In this document: positions 17,829-25,912 of the stretch, one piece after another
Layout: each line of letters starts with the position of its first letter
How positions within the stretch are numbered: the stretch's first letter is position 1
Assembly: GCA_000687695.1 (NCBI GenBank)
Contig: JHWZ01000004.1
Span: forward strand, 157,237-221,236
Source of the DNA: Lachnospiraceae bacterium P6B14
GTDB taxonomy: Bacteria; Bacillota; Clostridia; Lachnospirales; Lachnospiraceae
Length of the DNA: 64,000 nt
Reading direction: 5' to 3'
Translations under genes and position numbers: made by a program
The notes under the pieces: model-generated
The model's database searches: none
Seen by the model: only the letters and a program-made list of their open reading frames with translations
Told to the model about the DNA's origin: nothing

Positions 17829-18266
17829 TTAACCTTCGATGGCAATATACTTCTTCGTCTCCACCTCAGGCTTCTTCTCCATCTTCGGCACCTCGAGGCA
17901 CAGGACTCCATCCTTGAACTTCGCCTTGATATCCTTTTCAGTGACAGCCTCTCCAACATAGAAGCTTCTTCTGCATACGCCCTGGAAACGCTCCCTGCGG
18001 ATAACCTTACCTTCCGTATTCTTCTCCTCGTTCTGGTTACTCTTTTCAGCGGTGATCGTCATATAGCCGTCCTTCAATTCAGCCTGAACATCCTTCTTTG
18101 AGTAACCCGGCAGATCCATCTCGATAAGATATGACTTATCATTCTCGGTGATATCAGCCTTCATTGAATTCGTCGCAGTAGTATGCGCGTGAGGGATCGG
18201 AGCTCCAAAGAAGTCATCAAATACATCATCCACAAAACTTGTTCCGAAAATACTTGGCATCAACAT
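17829..18266 (-). CDS. hsp20: small heat-shock protein, Hsp20 / alpha-crystallin family
   Basis: A 145-residue ATP-independent holdase chaperone. The alpha-crystallin domain runs from about residue 33 to 140: ENDKSYLIEMDLPGYSKKDVQAEL, GYMTITAEK, a charged loop, GKVIRRERFQGVCRRSFYVGEAV, and KFKDGVLCLEVPK (the GVL signature). The N-terminus is short (MPSIFGTSFVDDVFDDFFG), as in clostridial Hsp18-type proteins. AAGGA is 7 bases before the first ATG; a second ATG two codons on is an alternative. Expression is probably repressed by HrcA through the CIRCE element that covers its promoter. Confidence 0.95.
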   Translation of the reverse strand: MLMPSIFGTSFVDDVFDDFFGAPIPHAHTTATNSMKADITENDKSYLIEMDLPGYSKKDVQAELKDGYMTITAEKSNQNEEKNTEGKVIRRERFQGVCRRSFYVGEAVTEKDIKAKFKDGVLCLEVPKMEKKPEVETKKYIAIEG

Positions 18267-18317
18267 AAGTCATTCCTTCTTTCTCTGTACACGTGGCATC
18301 GTCATGCTCACGGTGAT

Positions 18318-18354
18318 GGGTTATGACGCCTGAAATCCTCAGGGTCATGCACCC
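18318..18354 (-). promoter_or_regulatory. stable hairpin in the hsp20 5' leader
   Basis: In the ~100-nt leader, read on the minus strand, GGGT pairs with ACCC, ATGAC with GTCAT and CCTGA with TCAGG, with a one-base bulge and a 5-base loop. It lies about 50 bases upstream of the start codon, so it does not directly mask the ribosome binding site. It may protect the mRNA or be part of a larger RNA-thermometer fold. The role is unproven. Confidence 0.4.
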
Positions 18355-18374
18355 TTTTCCTTGATTTCGAGGTC

Positions 18375-18403
18375 ATTATATCACTTTGTTAGCACTCTGT
18401 CAA
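18375..18403 (-). promoter_or_regulatory. consensus sigma-A promoter of hsp20
   Basis: On the minus strand TTGACA (18403-18398) and TATAAT (18380-18375) are perfect and 17 bases apart. The -35 element lies in the 9-base centre of the CIRCE operator and the spacer is covered by its downstream arm, so a bound repressor would block the polymerase. Confidence 0.85.
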
Positions 18404-18415
18404 GTCGAGTGCTAA
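18389..18415. promoter_or_regulatory. CIRCE operator (HrcA binding site)
   Basis: TTAGCACTC (18389-18397), nine bases, GAGTGCTAA (18407-18415): an exact match to the CIRCE consensus. HrcA binds CIRCE and represses heat-shock genes in Firmicutes. hrcA, groES/groEL and dnaK are not in the window. hsp20 genes under CIRCE are less usual than groE and dnaK operons. Confidence 0.95.
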
Positions 18416-18441
18416 CATTTTTTTGTGAAAGTTTTGTGAAC

Positions 18442-18472
18442 AAAAAAAGAGCCGATGCTTTCGCATCGGCTC
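18442..18472 (-). terminator. rho-independent terminator of the lipoprotein gene
   Basis: Read leftward, GAGCCGATGC and GCATCGGCTC form a perfect 10-bp stem with a 4-base loop, followed by seven T residues. It ends the transcript of the 18484-19143 gene just before the hsp20 promoter region. Confidence 0.92.
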
Positions 18473-18483
18473 CGCAGTTTTAC

Positions 18484-19143
18484 TCATTCGAGTCGCAGAT
18501 TCGGGAAGACCTCATCTGAGAGCTTTCCTGCGTCATCCTCGGCATCAATAGGTGTGCATATACCATACAGATATGCTTTACTGTCTGTGAATGTTACAAA
18601 TACCCACCACTGAGCAGTATCTTCATTACCACCCGAAGTGAACGAAGCCACATAAACAGGATAGCTGATATTCTCACTGTACTCATTTGCCGGCTTTACT
18701 CTTGCATCATCATTTGCGCCTCTTTTAGGAAGTCCGGTAGCCAGATTCAGTGCGTACTCCTCTTCTGATACATCATCTCCGGGAAGGCTGAGTCCACCCT
18801 GCTGGTATACAGCGAGCATACCACCTTCTCCCTCGCTATGGATGAAATAGCTTCCATCATCATTTGTCTCCTCCTCAACGGTCTCTGTACCTTCAAGAAT
18901 AGACTCTCCTCCTACCAGCTTGAGGCTCTCGGATGCAGCTGCCGCATCCTCCTTCTCAGCTTCTGCCGAGTCATCCTGCGCAGGCTCTTCATTCTTGGTA
19001 ACATCTGCTGCAGGTGCTTCCGCTGCAGGTGCATCTCCTACATCCTTAGCTACCTGTTTGTCATCATCACCACATGCTGTCATTGCGAACGCGAGTACCA
19101 GTATCATGCATACTGATAACAGTTTTTTCAAACTCTTTTTCAT
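18484..19143 (-). CDS. lipoprotein of unknown function
   Basis: A 219-residue protein with a lipoprotein signal (MKKSLKKLLSVCMILVLAFA then MTAC), so Cys-24 or so would be lipidated and the protein anchored outside the membrane. An Ala/Glu/Asp/Pro-rich low-complexity spacer (about residues 30-72) is followed by a ~145-residue domain with YFIHSEGEGGMLAVYQQGG and WWVFVTFTDSKAYLYGICTP. I do not recognise the domain; the last part looks beta-rich. It follows the PETGD surface-protein gene by ~46 bp and probably shares its transcript. Confidence 0.8.
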   Translation of the reverse strand: MKKSLKKLLSVCMILVLAFAMTACGDDDKQVAKDVGDAPAAEAPAADVTKNEEPAQDDSAEAEKEDAAAASESLKLVGGESILEGTETVEEETNDDGSYFIHSEGEGGMLAVYQQGGLSLPGDDVSEEEYALNLATGLPKRGANDDARVKPANEYSENISYPVYVASFTSGGNEDTAQWWVFVTFTDSKAYLYGICTPIDAEDDAGKLSDEVFPNLRLE

Positions 19144-19189
19144 ATCTTTCTCTCCTTTGATTTATACTTTATGCTGTGTTTACAATTCT

Positions 19190-20161
19190 TTACTTTTTCA
19201 GTTCACTTCTTTTCCTGCGATACATAACTATCGTAAATAAAGCAAACATCGACATTCCCATGCCTGCAACCGGGATGGCCGGATCCATCGGATCTCCCGT
19301 CTCCGGTGTCTCGTCTGTTACGTCATCTGACAACGGAACCTTCTCCTCTACTTCAACCGTATCAGGCTCTTCGGTCTCGTCATCAGTCGGAACGATCTCC
19401 GTCAAAGGTACTTTCTCATCCTGAACCTCAGCCGTAGCGATCGGTGTAGCGGTCGGTGTCGGTGTTATCTCCGGCGTCTGAGTCGGAGCTACAGTCGGAT
19501 CAGGCGTCGGTGTCGAATAGTTTATTACCGGTGATACCGGATATACCGGCTCCTGTGTCGGAGGCGTAGTGGTTGGCACCGGACGGCTACACAAGACTCC
19601 TCTATAGAGCCAATCTCCGAAACCGACTATTATAGTAAGACTATCCGGCATAGAATTAAGATCACCTATAACATCGCTACCATATACAAATACCCAACCA
19701 TCAACACCTTTTTTATAAATAGACAACTGACCGGTGACATTCTCACGAACTTCACCATCTTCGCCACCTATAGCAAAACACTGTTCGCCTTCTACGGAAA
19801 GCGTTCCATTAAACCCATTTTCACCATCAGGTACAAACTTGATAGTTTCCGGATTTTCAAGATCGAAACTGATATTAGCCGTTCCCGCAAATCGACCCGG
19901 ATCATCCGTCGATGTATTCGTCGATGTATCCGTTGGCTCTTCCGGTGAAGTTATTGTCGGTGTTGTAGGATCAGTCGGCTCCACTGACTCCGTCGGCTCA
20001 GACGCCGGTGTTGGCTCAACAGCCTCAACCGGGTCAGTAGTATATCCATCCGCCTCCTCAGCAAGGCTCACCGTAGACCCATTAGCGAAACCGAACACCG
20101 TCAGCGCGAGCACGCTTGCAGCCACTATGATTCGATTCCTGGTCCTTTTGTTTATTCTCAT
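19190..20161 (-). CDS. surface protein with Pro/Thr stalk and PETGD sorting-type C-terminus
   Basis: A 323-residue secreted protein. A signal peptide (RNRIIVAASVLALTVFGFANG) is followed by a Pro/Thr/Glu-rich stretch (about 38-90). Then comes a ~110-residue globular part starting near ISFDLENPETIKFVPDG, and a second Pro/Thr stalk (about 200-250). The C-terminus has the layout of a sortase substrate: PETGD, a hydrophobic helix starting IPVAGMGMSMFALFTIVMY, and RRKRSELKK. The motif is not canonical LPxTG. The gene at the right edge of the window ends in the same way (PETGD, IPIAGMG, basic tail) and also carries VPLSD-type motifs before it. No sortase gene is in the window. Confidence 0.82.
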   Translation of the reverse strand: MRINKRTRNRIIVAASVLALTVFGFANGSTVSLAEEADGYTTDPVEAVEPTPASEPTESVEPTDPTTPTITSPEEPTDTSTNTSTDDPGRFAGTANISFDLENPETIKFVPDGENGFNGTLSVEGEQCFAIGGEDGEVRENVTGQLSIYKKGVDGWVFVYGSDVIGDLNSMPDSLTIIVGFGDWLYRGVLCSRPVPTTTPPTQEPVYPVSPVINYSTPTPDPTVAPTQTPEITPTPTATPIATAEVQDEKVPLTEIVPTDDETEEPDTVEVEEKVPLSDDVTDETPETGDPMDPAIPVAGMGMSMFALFTIVMYRRKRSELKK

Positions 20162-20185
20162 AACTTCTTCCTCCCTCTCAATTAC

Positions 20186-20224
20186 AACAAAAAGCCACTA
20201 CATAACACATTATATAGTGGCTTT
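20186..20224 (-). terminator. probable terminator of the DUF2207 operon
   Basis: AAAGCCACTA (20191-20200) and TAGTGGCTTT (20215-20224) form a perfect 10-bp stem with a 14-base loop. Read leftward the stem runs into TTTTTG. It separates the DUF2207 gene from the PETGD surface-protein gene. A TATAAT is present in the loop but no -35 element is at the right distance. Confidence 0.7.
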
Positions 20225-20237
20225 GTATTTATTTATA

Positions 20238-20252
20238 CTAACTAAAGGTTAC
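20238..20252. promoter_or_regulatory. CTAAC-N5-GTTAG-like palindrome, copy 1
   Basis: CTAAC-TAAAG-GTTAC on the plus strand, one base off a perfect inverted repeat. It is about 80 bases before the start of the PETGD surface-protein gene. Near-identical copies are at 23276-23290 and 47504-47518. A regulator site is the likely meaning but is not shown. Confidence 0.4.
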
Positions 20253-20273
20253 TATTTTTGAAAAACAATGGCA

Positions 20274-22133
20274 TCACCAGCTACCGCCGCCTCCGCCGCC
20301 TCCGCCTCCGCCGGAGAATCCTCCTCCGCTGTCAGAGCCTCCCGGCGAAGATGTCATAGCGCTCTGTGCCGACGATATCGTATCGTTCATAAAATGATTG
20401 AACACATAAAGATCAAAAGCTATATTCACATCATCCCGGTACCAGCTCGGCGGTTCCATCACGATACCCTCAAACCTCTTTACCCAGGCATCGGTGATCC
20501 CCAGAACATATGTAAATGGCAGTATCCTGTAATAATACTCAGGATCCGACTCCACACGTGCCTCAAGCTGGGCTTTTTCCGCTGTCATAAGATAGTTTCT
20601 GAATCCTCTGACCTTGCCGGTAATCTCGGTTCCATAGTCCGTTCTTCTCTCCATGATACGGAAAAACATGAACTGCAGGATCTCTCCCAGCGTTGTCACG
20701 CCGAATACGATCCAGCAAAACCATCCCGTGTAGGTAATCGCAGGCGCTATGATAATAATGTAAAGAGCGATCACAACAATTCCTATCGTACCTGAAATTG
20801 CCTTCGAAACCACTTTATGCCTCTCGTTAAACACGAACAACACCATGGGCATCAGAAGGAAAAACAGCAGACTCTGCGCCAAAAAGGCAATACCATCATC
20901 CCAGTAGCCTGATATCACTCCAAACATACCTAAGTATACGGGAACGATGGCAAAAGGGATAGTGATCAAACGCAACCAGTGTGAGTTCCTGAAGAAAACC
21001 TTTTTATTCATGGTTTGCCTGATTTGAGTTGTTATCTTGCCTATCGTGGTATAGAATTTATTTTTTATCTCCTCTTCGGTGACAGTCTCACCGTATTTGC
21101 TAAGCTCCTCCAACATAGTCCGCTTAGCTTCATCTTCTCCCTCATAGGATTTCAATATACGGAACATGAAACCCTTTCCATTTTTGTCGTTTTGAACTAT
21201 CTCGATACAGCCTTCCTCTGCCAGCTCGATGATCAAGGGGATTACATCTTTAACACCACACTCCCCCTTATAAACATAAGCGATCTCGGCGCAGTTCAGA
21301 CCGTCCGGCGGATAGAACTCCACAACCTCAACGATAGGCTTGTCTCGTCCAAACTTGCTCCATATCAGGAACGATACAAGCAAAAAGACGATAGACAAGA
21401 TAACTGCTATAAGTCCCGAAGTCGGGAACTCACTTTCCCTTTGCAAAAAATATCCATCCTCAAGCTGAATCCTTACCGTGAAGAATTCGCCGGGATTTAT
21501 ATCATTATCTTTAAGCTCACCCCTTATAGTCTTTCCGTCAAAGGAATAGAGTATCCCATCGATCTTTGATTCTTTGGTCGCACCATAATAGAATCCGATA
21601 TTGTCTCCGGTATCACTAAACTCCTTTGGCATCTCGATGGTAAAGCTCAGATTTCTCACCGGCACATCCCAGCCGTCACCAACGAGATTCACATAGAACT
21701 CATCAGCACCCTCTACTCGGTCATTCCCCCACTTCATGTCATACGATATGGTGTAGGTATGCTGACCGGTGATCTCCTTATCGGCATCACCAATCCTAAT
21801 TGTCTCGTTATCACTCACATCGCCCTCGAGCACATAAGGATCAGAACATGACTTAACATCTATCTCTGCCTTTATCATGTCCTTCGTTCCATCCAGGCGC
21901 TCAATCTCGTTTCTCCGGGGGATATAGCGGTAGATACCGTGTCTGGGTTCATTGAATGTCACATCTATGGTTTCCTCGACATGAAAAATGTTGTCCTCGG
22001 AAACTTTATAGTGACAGTCATATGAGTTGATCTCATAGCCACCCCTTGACTCCGCGCTTGACGGCTTAACAAACCCCAATACGCAGAGAGAAAGCATCAT
22101 AAGACCAAATATACATACTCTAAACCGGCGCAT
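20274..22133 (-). CDS. DUF2207 membrane protein (YciQ-like) with Gly-rich tail
   Basis: A 619-residue protein of the DUF2207 family, function unknown. After a signal peptide (about 1-28) the extracytoplasmic N-terminal domain contains NSYDCHYKVSEDNIFHVEET, RHGIYRYIPRR and HTYTISYDMKWGN, typical of the family. A membrane helix is near 245-265, then a cytosolic domain with EFYPPDGLNCAEIAYVYKGE, two or more helices near 395-480, and an E/R-rich region. The protein ends in a Gly-rich tail (GGFSGGGGGGGGGGSW), as DUF2207 proteins often do. It is the third gene after DUF2442 and the zinc-ribbon protein, with 31 bases between it and the latter. Confidence 0.88.
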   Translation of the reverse strand: MRRFRVCIFGLMMLSLCVLGFVKPSSAESRGGYEINSYDCHYKVSEDNIFHVEETIDVTFNEPRHGIYRYIPRRNEIERLDGTKDMIKAEIDVKSCSDPYVLEGDVSDNETIRIGDADKEITGQHTYTISYDMKWGNDRVEGADEFYVNLVGDGWDVPVRNLSFTIEMPKEFSDTGDNIGFYYGATKESKIDGILYSFDGKTIRGELKDNDINPGEFFTVRIQLEDGYFLQRESEFPTSGLIAVILSIVFLLVSFLIWSKFGRDKPIVEVVEFYPPDGLNCAEIAYVYKGECGVKDVIPLIIELAEEGCIEIVQNDKNGKGFMFRILKSYEGEDEAKRTMLEELSKYGETVTEEEIKNKFYTTIGKITTQIRQTMNKKVFFRNSHWLRLITIPFAIVPVYLGMFGVISGYWDDGIAFLAQSLLFFLLMPMVLFVFNERHKVVSKAISGTIGIVVIALYIIIIAPAITYTGWFCWIVFGVTTLGEILQFMFFRIMERRTDYGTEITGKVRGFRNYLMTAEKAQLEARVESDPEYYYRILPFTYVLGITDAWVKRFEGIVMEPPSWYRDDVNIAFDLYVFNHFMNDTISSAQSAMTSSPGGSDSGGGFSGGGGGGGGGGSW

Positions 22134-22164
22134 AATTTGACTCCTTGTCAGTTTTAAAAAATGA

Positions 22165-22920
22165 TCAGGTCAACTTTTTCAAGTTGTATTTCGCGATCTG
22201 GTCAAACTTTTTGGAGATAGTATCCTGATCTCCCGGCTCAACACTCATATCCGGCTCGTACCACTCCTGAGAGTCAAAGAACTCCTGCATCTGATTATTT
22301 TTAAATCGATATCCATAGTAAGCATAAAGAGTGTTTACATAATACCTTTTGTCTTCCTTTGAAAGATTAGCGACTGTTGCATCATCGAGCTTCTCCATAA
22401 CTACGAAAACATAGGTCTCGTTGTCGTGATCGTTTGGCATTTCATCCGGATCGAAATCATCCTCATCCACGAACTCACCCTCTGAGTTTCCGCCACCCGG
22501 AGGCATCGTCCACTCCTCTTCGGCATCACTATTCTTTGCCTTATCGTCTTTCTTCTCCTCAGTCTGGGTCTGCTGTGGTGCCTGCTTGGGCTCATCCTTC
22601 TTTGTCAGTACCAATACCAGGACTATGACAACCGCAACCAAAAGTACAGCGATCACTCCGCACAAGATCGGTACTGTCGAAGACTTTTTCTTCTTCGGCG
22701 GCTGGTTCCTCTGCGGTGCCTGATTCTGGAAAGATGTCTGGGTCTGCTGTGGTGCCTGGTTCTGGAAAGATGTCTGGTTCTGCTGTGGTGCCTGAGTATA
22801 CATCGGTTCCTGGTTCTGCACAGGTGTCTGCTCCTGGCCCACGCCCGGTATCTCCGCGCCGCAGTTCATACAGAACTGAACGCCCGGTGCGATTTCTTTC
22901 CCGCATTTAGGACAAAACAT
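22165..22920 (-). CDS. zinc-ribbon single-pass membrane protein
   Basis: A 251-residue protein laid out like that at 15750-16529. It has a zinc ribbon (CPKCGKEIAPGVQFCMNCG) at residues 3-21 and a Gln/Pro/Asn/Thr-rich linker with two 12-residue repeats (QTSFQNQAPQ). A KKKK run precedes one membrane helix (about 89-113, VPILCGVIAVLLVAVVIVLVLVL), then a spacer rich in Gln/Lys/Asp/Glu. The ~80-residue C-terminal domain has ETYVFVVMEKLDDATVANLSKEDKRY and ends QIAKYNLKKLT. The start is set by AAAGGGG before the ATG at 22920; the longer frame has no site. Function unknown. It is sandwiched between DUF2442 and DUF2207 genes. Confidence 0.82.
   Translation of the reverse strand: MFCPKCGKEIAPGVQFCMNCGAEIPGVGQEQTPVQNQEPMYTQAPQQNQTSFQNQAPQQTQTSFQNQAPQRNQPPKKKKSSTVPILCGVIAVLLVAVVIVLVLVLTKKDEPKQAPQQTQTEEKKDDKAKNSDAEEEWTMPPGGGNSEGEFVDEDDFDPDEMPNDHDNETYVFVVMEKLDDATVANLSKEDKRYYVNTLYAYYGYRFKNNQMQEFFDSQEWYEPDMSVEPGDQDTISKKFDQIAKYNLKKLT
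22715..22786. repeat. two tandem 36-bp units in the zinc-ribbon gene linker
   Basis: Units 22715-22750 and 22751-22786 differ at three positions or fewer and encode PQQ(T/N)QTSFQNQA. A third partial unit begins at 22787. The repeats lengthen the disordered linker between zinc ribbon and membrane helix and could vary in copy number. Confidence 0.8.
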
Positions 22921-22945
22921 ATTGTAATCCCCTTTCTTGGTTTTT

Positions 22946-23191
22946 TTAGGTTTGCGGCTCCTCATAAGCCATCCGCAACAGCTCATCGTACGACAGCTCG
23001 GCATCCTTCCAACGAACGTAAATGCCGTTTGTCACGGCACCGTTCCACACTTCAGGATCCTTTAGCGGACGGAATCTGAGTCCGTCAAGTCTGTGAGACA
23101 TATCCAGCAAAAGAACACTTCCCGTGTTGAACTCCACGCGAAGAATATGATTATCACCGGGTATTACCTTGCTGATACATCCTTTACCCAA
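22946..23191 (-). CDS. DUF2442-like small protein
   Basis: An 81-residue protein resembling the DUF2442 family: VIPGDNHILRVEFNTGSVLLLDMS, FRPLKDPEVWNGA and IYVRWKDAELSYDELL follow the family's pattern of an N-terminal sheet and a PL-DP-x-F-like turn. DUF2442 proteins have no firm function; some sit next to toxin-antitoxin or regulatory genes. The start codon is TTG at 23191, supported by GGGAGGTG five bases upstream; no ATG or GTG is available nearby. It leads the small operon with the zinc-ribbon and DUF2207 genes. Confidence 0.7.
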   Translation of the reverse strand: MGKGCISKVIPGDNHILRVEFNTGSVLLLDMSHRLDGLRFRPLKDPEVWNGAVTNGIYVRWKDAELSYDELLRMAYEEPQT

Positions 23192-23221
23192 TATGCCACC
23201 TCCCTGTACGACTCACTTCTG

Positions 23222-23261
23222 AAATATAAAAGAGCCACCATACTAAATTGTACGGCGACTC
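23222..23261 (-). terminator. terminator of the LuxR/MalT-like regulator gene
   Basis: On the minus strand a 12-bp stem (arms 23250-23261 and 23232-23243, three G-U pairs) closes a 6-base loop and is followed by TTTTATATTTC. The wobble pairs fit only the minus-strand transcript, which supports leftward function. Confidence 0.75.
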
Positions 23262-23275
23262 TGCTTCTTTATCTA

Positions 23276-23290
23276 GTAACTAAAAGTTAG
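23276..23290. promoter_or_regulatory. CTAAC-N5-GTTAG-like palindrome, copy 2
   Basis: GTAAC-TAAAA-GTTAG overlaps the stop codon of the LuxR/MalT-like gene and lies about 85-100 bases before the DUF2442 start codon. It matches copy 3 at 47504-47518 in 14 of 15 positions. Confidence 0.4.
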
Positions 23291-25803
23291 TTTTTCAGTA
23301 ATTCCGTTAGCTTTTCCCTCTTCTCGGCCGAAGTTCCGGTGAGCTCTAACTTACCGTAAATACGATTGATGTACTGTTTCAGGGTTCCCTCGCCCAAAAA
23401 TAATCCCTCGGCGATCTCTTTGTTTTTCTTTCCCTGAGCCATGAGAATGGCAACCTGCTGCTCCTTTGCGGTCAGGTCCTTCAGTGCCTGAGGTGTGGTG
23501 AGCTTGGCGCGATTTTTGTTAACAACCTTGTCGAAGCGCTCATGCCACGGTTTCACTCTTTCCTTCATTTCCTCAGGCAACAAACTATAAGCCCCCGGAT
23601 AAAATGCGAATGGCATGATCAGATCATCCGGCAAAGCCAATGCCACAGCGACCGCTATGTGCTCCTTTGCCTCATCAGTTTGTTCAAGACTGTAGTAGCT
23701 CTCTGCCAGCTGCAACTCCAGGATCAAATTACAGAGTGTGTAGGGATAAACCTGACACAGGCCTGCTACTCTGTCCTTACCCGCGATCACCGCAGCGTAA
23801 TCTCCCTTTGCCAAATATACCTGGTTCTGTATGATTTCGGCAACAGGCTTTGCAGGGAAAAGGAGGTTGGCCTGCTCGACTCCTCCTTCACGGATCCACT
23901 CGGGTATTCTCTCCGGCACTCCTACCATTGAATAGTACCATGCCGCGATCAGATCAAGCGTAGTAACAAGCATCGGTGAACGGAATCTCCTGAGTGCCTC
24001 GTACTCAACTGCGTACCAGTCAGACTTGTCTTCACCGTCACTGTCGTTTTCATTTTTCTCACCCAAAAGTGATAAAAGCATATCAACAAACAGACAGCAC
24101 AAAAGGATAGATCTCATTTCCTTTTCCTTATCGGTGATGCTTTCTGCTTTTAACCTGGCTTCTTCTATCGCTACTCTCGCTTTTTTCAGATCGCCACGCA
24201 TGATCAGAGCTTCTGCTTCCATTATGTACTCAGCACCCATTCCATGGTTCTGAGTCAGAGCGTAGTAATACGGCATCGAGCGATGCATAGCCGCGAGCTC
24301 ATCATCCAGACGTCCGAGCTCTCTGTGGTACATGGCAAGAATAGCGGGGCTTCCGAATGTCCACGTCCCTCGCCTTCCCATCGTTATAGCCGGTCGGCTC
24401 ATTTTTTTTCTGGCTGACTGGTGATACTCACTCATCTTTTCTATACTGTTATACGCAGTGAAGCTCATCACCATCTCGCACTCGCCGAGAAGGTTGTTTT
24501 TCTCCTCCTCGGATAGAGTTTTATTGTTCTCTACCGCCTGCAAAAAAACCTGGCGAAGCCTTTGCATCTCAGGCATGAGCCTCCAACTGAAAAACTGCTT
24601 CATCAGTACGAGCAGCGCCAAAGGATCACTGCCCAGTTTATCCTCGGGACAGTCATCTATCCACTCCTTCACGATGTCCTGTGTGAAGTATGTAAGCTCC
24701 ATTCCCTGATCCTTGCCGATCACATGGAACAGTCCTTCCCAATCCTCACATCCGCGATAAGCTTCCATCGCTTTTACATACAGCATATGATCCTCGTACC
24801 ACTTCGCATAGCGGGTGAGGATCTTTTTCTTTTCTTCCGGCGGGAGTGCTTCAAATCGTCTGCTTGTGCACTCCTTGAGGATGTGATGAAAACGGTAGTG
24901 TGTAAGATCCGGAAGCAACGTGATAAACGCATTTTCACTGATCGCATCAGCGAGCATTTTTTTTGCGTCATTTTTTCCGGAGAGATATTCGGCCATCTCC
25001 TCAGTGAACTCGTCCGCCTTACACAGTGATAGCAAGAACATACGCTTCTTCTCTGTGATAGGCTCGAGCAGCACCTCGTCCATCATGTCGTAGATACTTC
25101 CTGTCTGTGTTGGGATGTAACCCAACTCGAGGTAGCCGCGCAGGCACAAATACAGACCGGAGAACCATCCCTCCGATATCTCGAAGAGCTGATCCTTCAG
25201 TTCCTCGGTTAAAACAACACCACAGCCTTTACAGTAAGCGACCATCTCGGTGTAGTTTAAACGCAGGTCGTCCTGACTGATCATATAGTAACGCGATCCC
25301 AGCTCAACCTCAGCTCGTCTTCCAATAAACTTGTTTCTCCCTGCCACGATCAGATGAAAGTTCGACGGAAGATTTTTCGAAACCTCTACCAAAAACCTTA
25401 CCGCCTTCTCGGAAGCAAGCAAATGAAAGTCGTCAATAAACATGAAATGCTCCTGAGTATGTTCTGAAAGGTACTCCTCCACTATTTCCATAAAGAAGAA
25501 AAGCCCGGTCTTACTCTCAGGAAGCTCCATAGCCTTTAACGCGTCATATATTTCTGTTTTTGAAAATGCATTTTGAAACTGATGCCAGAATAAACGGATA
25601 CTATCAGAGTAGATACTTAAACGGAAGACCTCTGCCCCATGCTCCTCCCGCTGTTCATCCAGATATCTGTTCAGAGCGGTGGTCTTGCCATAGCCCATGG
25701 GGGCCACCACTGTGGTCAGGGCATGCGTGCGGATATGACGAAAGGTCTCACTGATTCTTTCCGACAGATATAATGTCTGAAGATTTGGTTTCTGTCTGGC
25801 CAT
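23287..25803 (-). CDS. large MalT-like LuxR-family transcriptional regulator (STAND ATPase)
   Basis: An 838-residue protein with the three-part layout of MalT/LAL regulators. An N-terminal NTPase has a Walker A-like VVAPMGYGKTTALNRYL at about residues 30-46 and a Walker B HFMFIDDFHLL near 122-132. A long helical central part (about 300-760) probably forms TPR-like repeats that sense a ligand or protein. The C-terminal LuxR helix-turn-helix is LTAKEQQVAILMAQGKKNKE...LFLGEGTLKQYINRIYGKL. Such proteins activate transcription when ATP and inducer are bound. The start is fixed by GGAGGA 5 bases before the ATG at 25803. Its targets are unknown; the CTAAC-N5-GTTAG sites are candidates. Confidence 0.9.
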   Translation of the reverse strand: MARQKPNLQTLYLSERISETFRHIRTHALTTVVAPMGYGKTTALNRYLDEQREEHGAEVFRLSIYSDSIRLFWHQFQNAFSKTEIYDALKAMELPESKTGLFFFMEIVEEYLSEHTQEHFMFIDDFHLLASEKAVRFLVEVSKNLPSNFHLIVAGRNKFIGRRAEVELGSRYYMISQDDLRLNYTEMVAYCKGCGVVLTEELKDQLFEISEGWFSGLYLCLRGYLELGYIPTQTGSIYDMMDEVLLEPITEKKRMFLLSLCKADEFTEEMAEYLSGKNDAKKMLADAISENAFITLLPDLTHYRFHHILKECTSRRFEALPPEEKKKILTRYAKWYEDHMLYVKAMEAYRGCEDWEGLFHVIGKDQGMELTYFTQDIVKEWIDDCPEDKLGSDPLALLVLMKQFFSWRLMPEMQRLRQVFLQAVENNKTLSEEEKNNLLGECEMVMSFTAYNSIEKMSEYHQSARKKMSRPAITMGRRGTWTFGSPAILAMYHRELGRLDDELAAMHRSMPYYYALTQNHGMGAEYIMEAEALIMRGDLKKARVAIEEARLKAESITDKEKEMRSILLCCLFVDMLLSLLGEKNENDSDGEDKSDWYAVEYEALRRFRSPMLVTTLDLIAAWYYSMVGVPERIPEWIREGGVEQANLLFPAKPVAEIIQNQVYLAKGDYAAVIAGKDRVAGLCQVYPYTLCNLILELQLAESYYSLEQTDEAKEHIAVAVALALPDDLIMPFAFYPGAYSLLPEEMKERVKPWHERFDKVVNKNRAKLTTPQALKDLTAKEQQVAILMAQGKKNKEIAEGLFLGEGTLKQYINRIYGKLELTGTSAEKREKLTELLKN

Positions 25804-25832
25804 ATCTATCCTCCGTGTTTCAAAGTGTTTAT

Positions 25833-25861
25833 ATTCTACCATAGTGCTAGGAAAAAGTCAA
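25833..25861 (-). promoter_or_regulatory. promoter of the LuxR/MalT-like gene
   Basis: On the minus strand TTGACT (25861-25856) and TAGAAT (25838-25833) have a 17-base spacer. The -35 element begins just after the T-run of the upstream terminator. The leader is about 25-30 nt. Confidence 0.75.
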
Positions 25862-25863
25862 CG

Positions 25864-25893
25864 AAAAAAGGGCCGGCGCATAAGCACCGGCCC
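25864..25893 (-). terminator. terminator of the DUF6465-type gene
   Basis: GGGCCGGTGC and GCGCCGGCCC form a GC-rich 10-bp stem (one mismatch) with a TTAT loop, followed leftward by six T residues. Confidence 0.9.
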
Positions 25894-25912
25894 CTCGGAT
25901 ATTCGCTTCGAA

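Noticed and set aside
20268..20795. 175-codon plus-strand ORF with an Ala/Ser-rich start
   Set aside because: Antisense of the Gly-rich tail and body of the DUF2207 gene; the composition is explained by the opposite strand.
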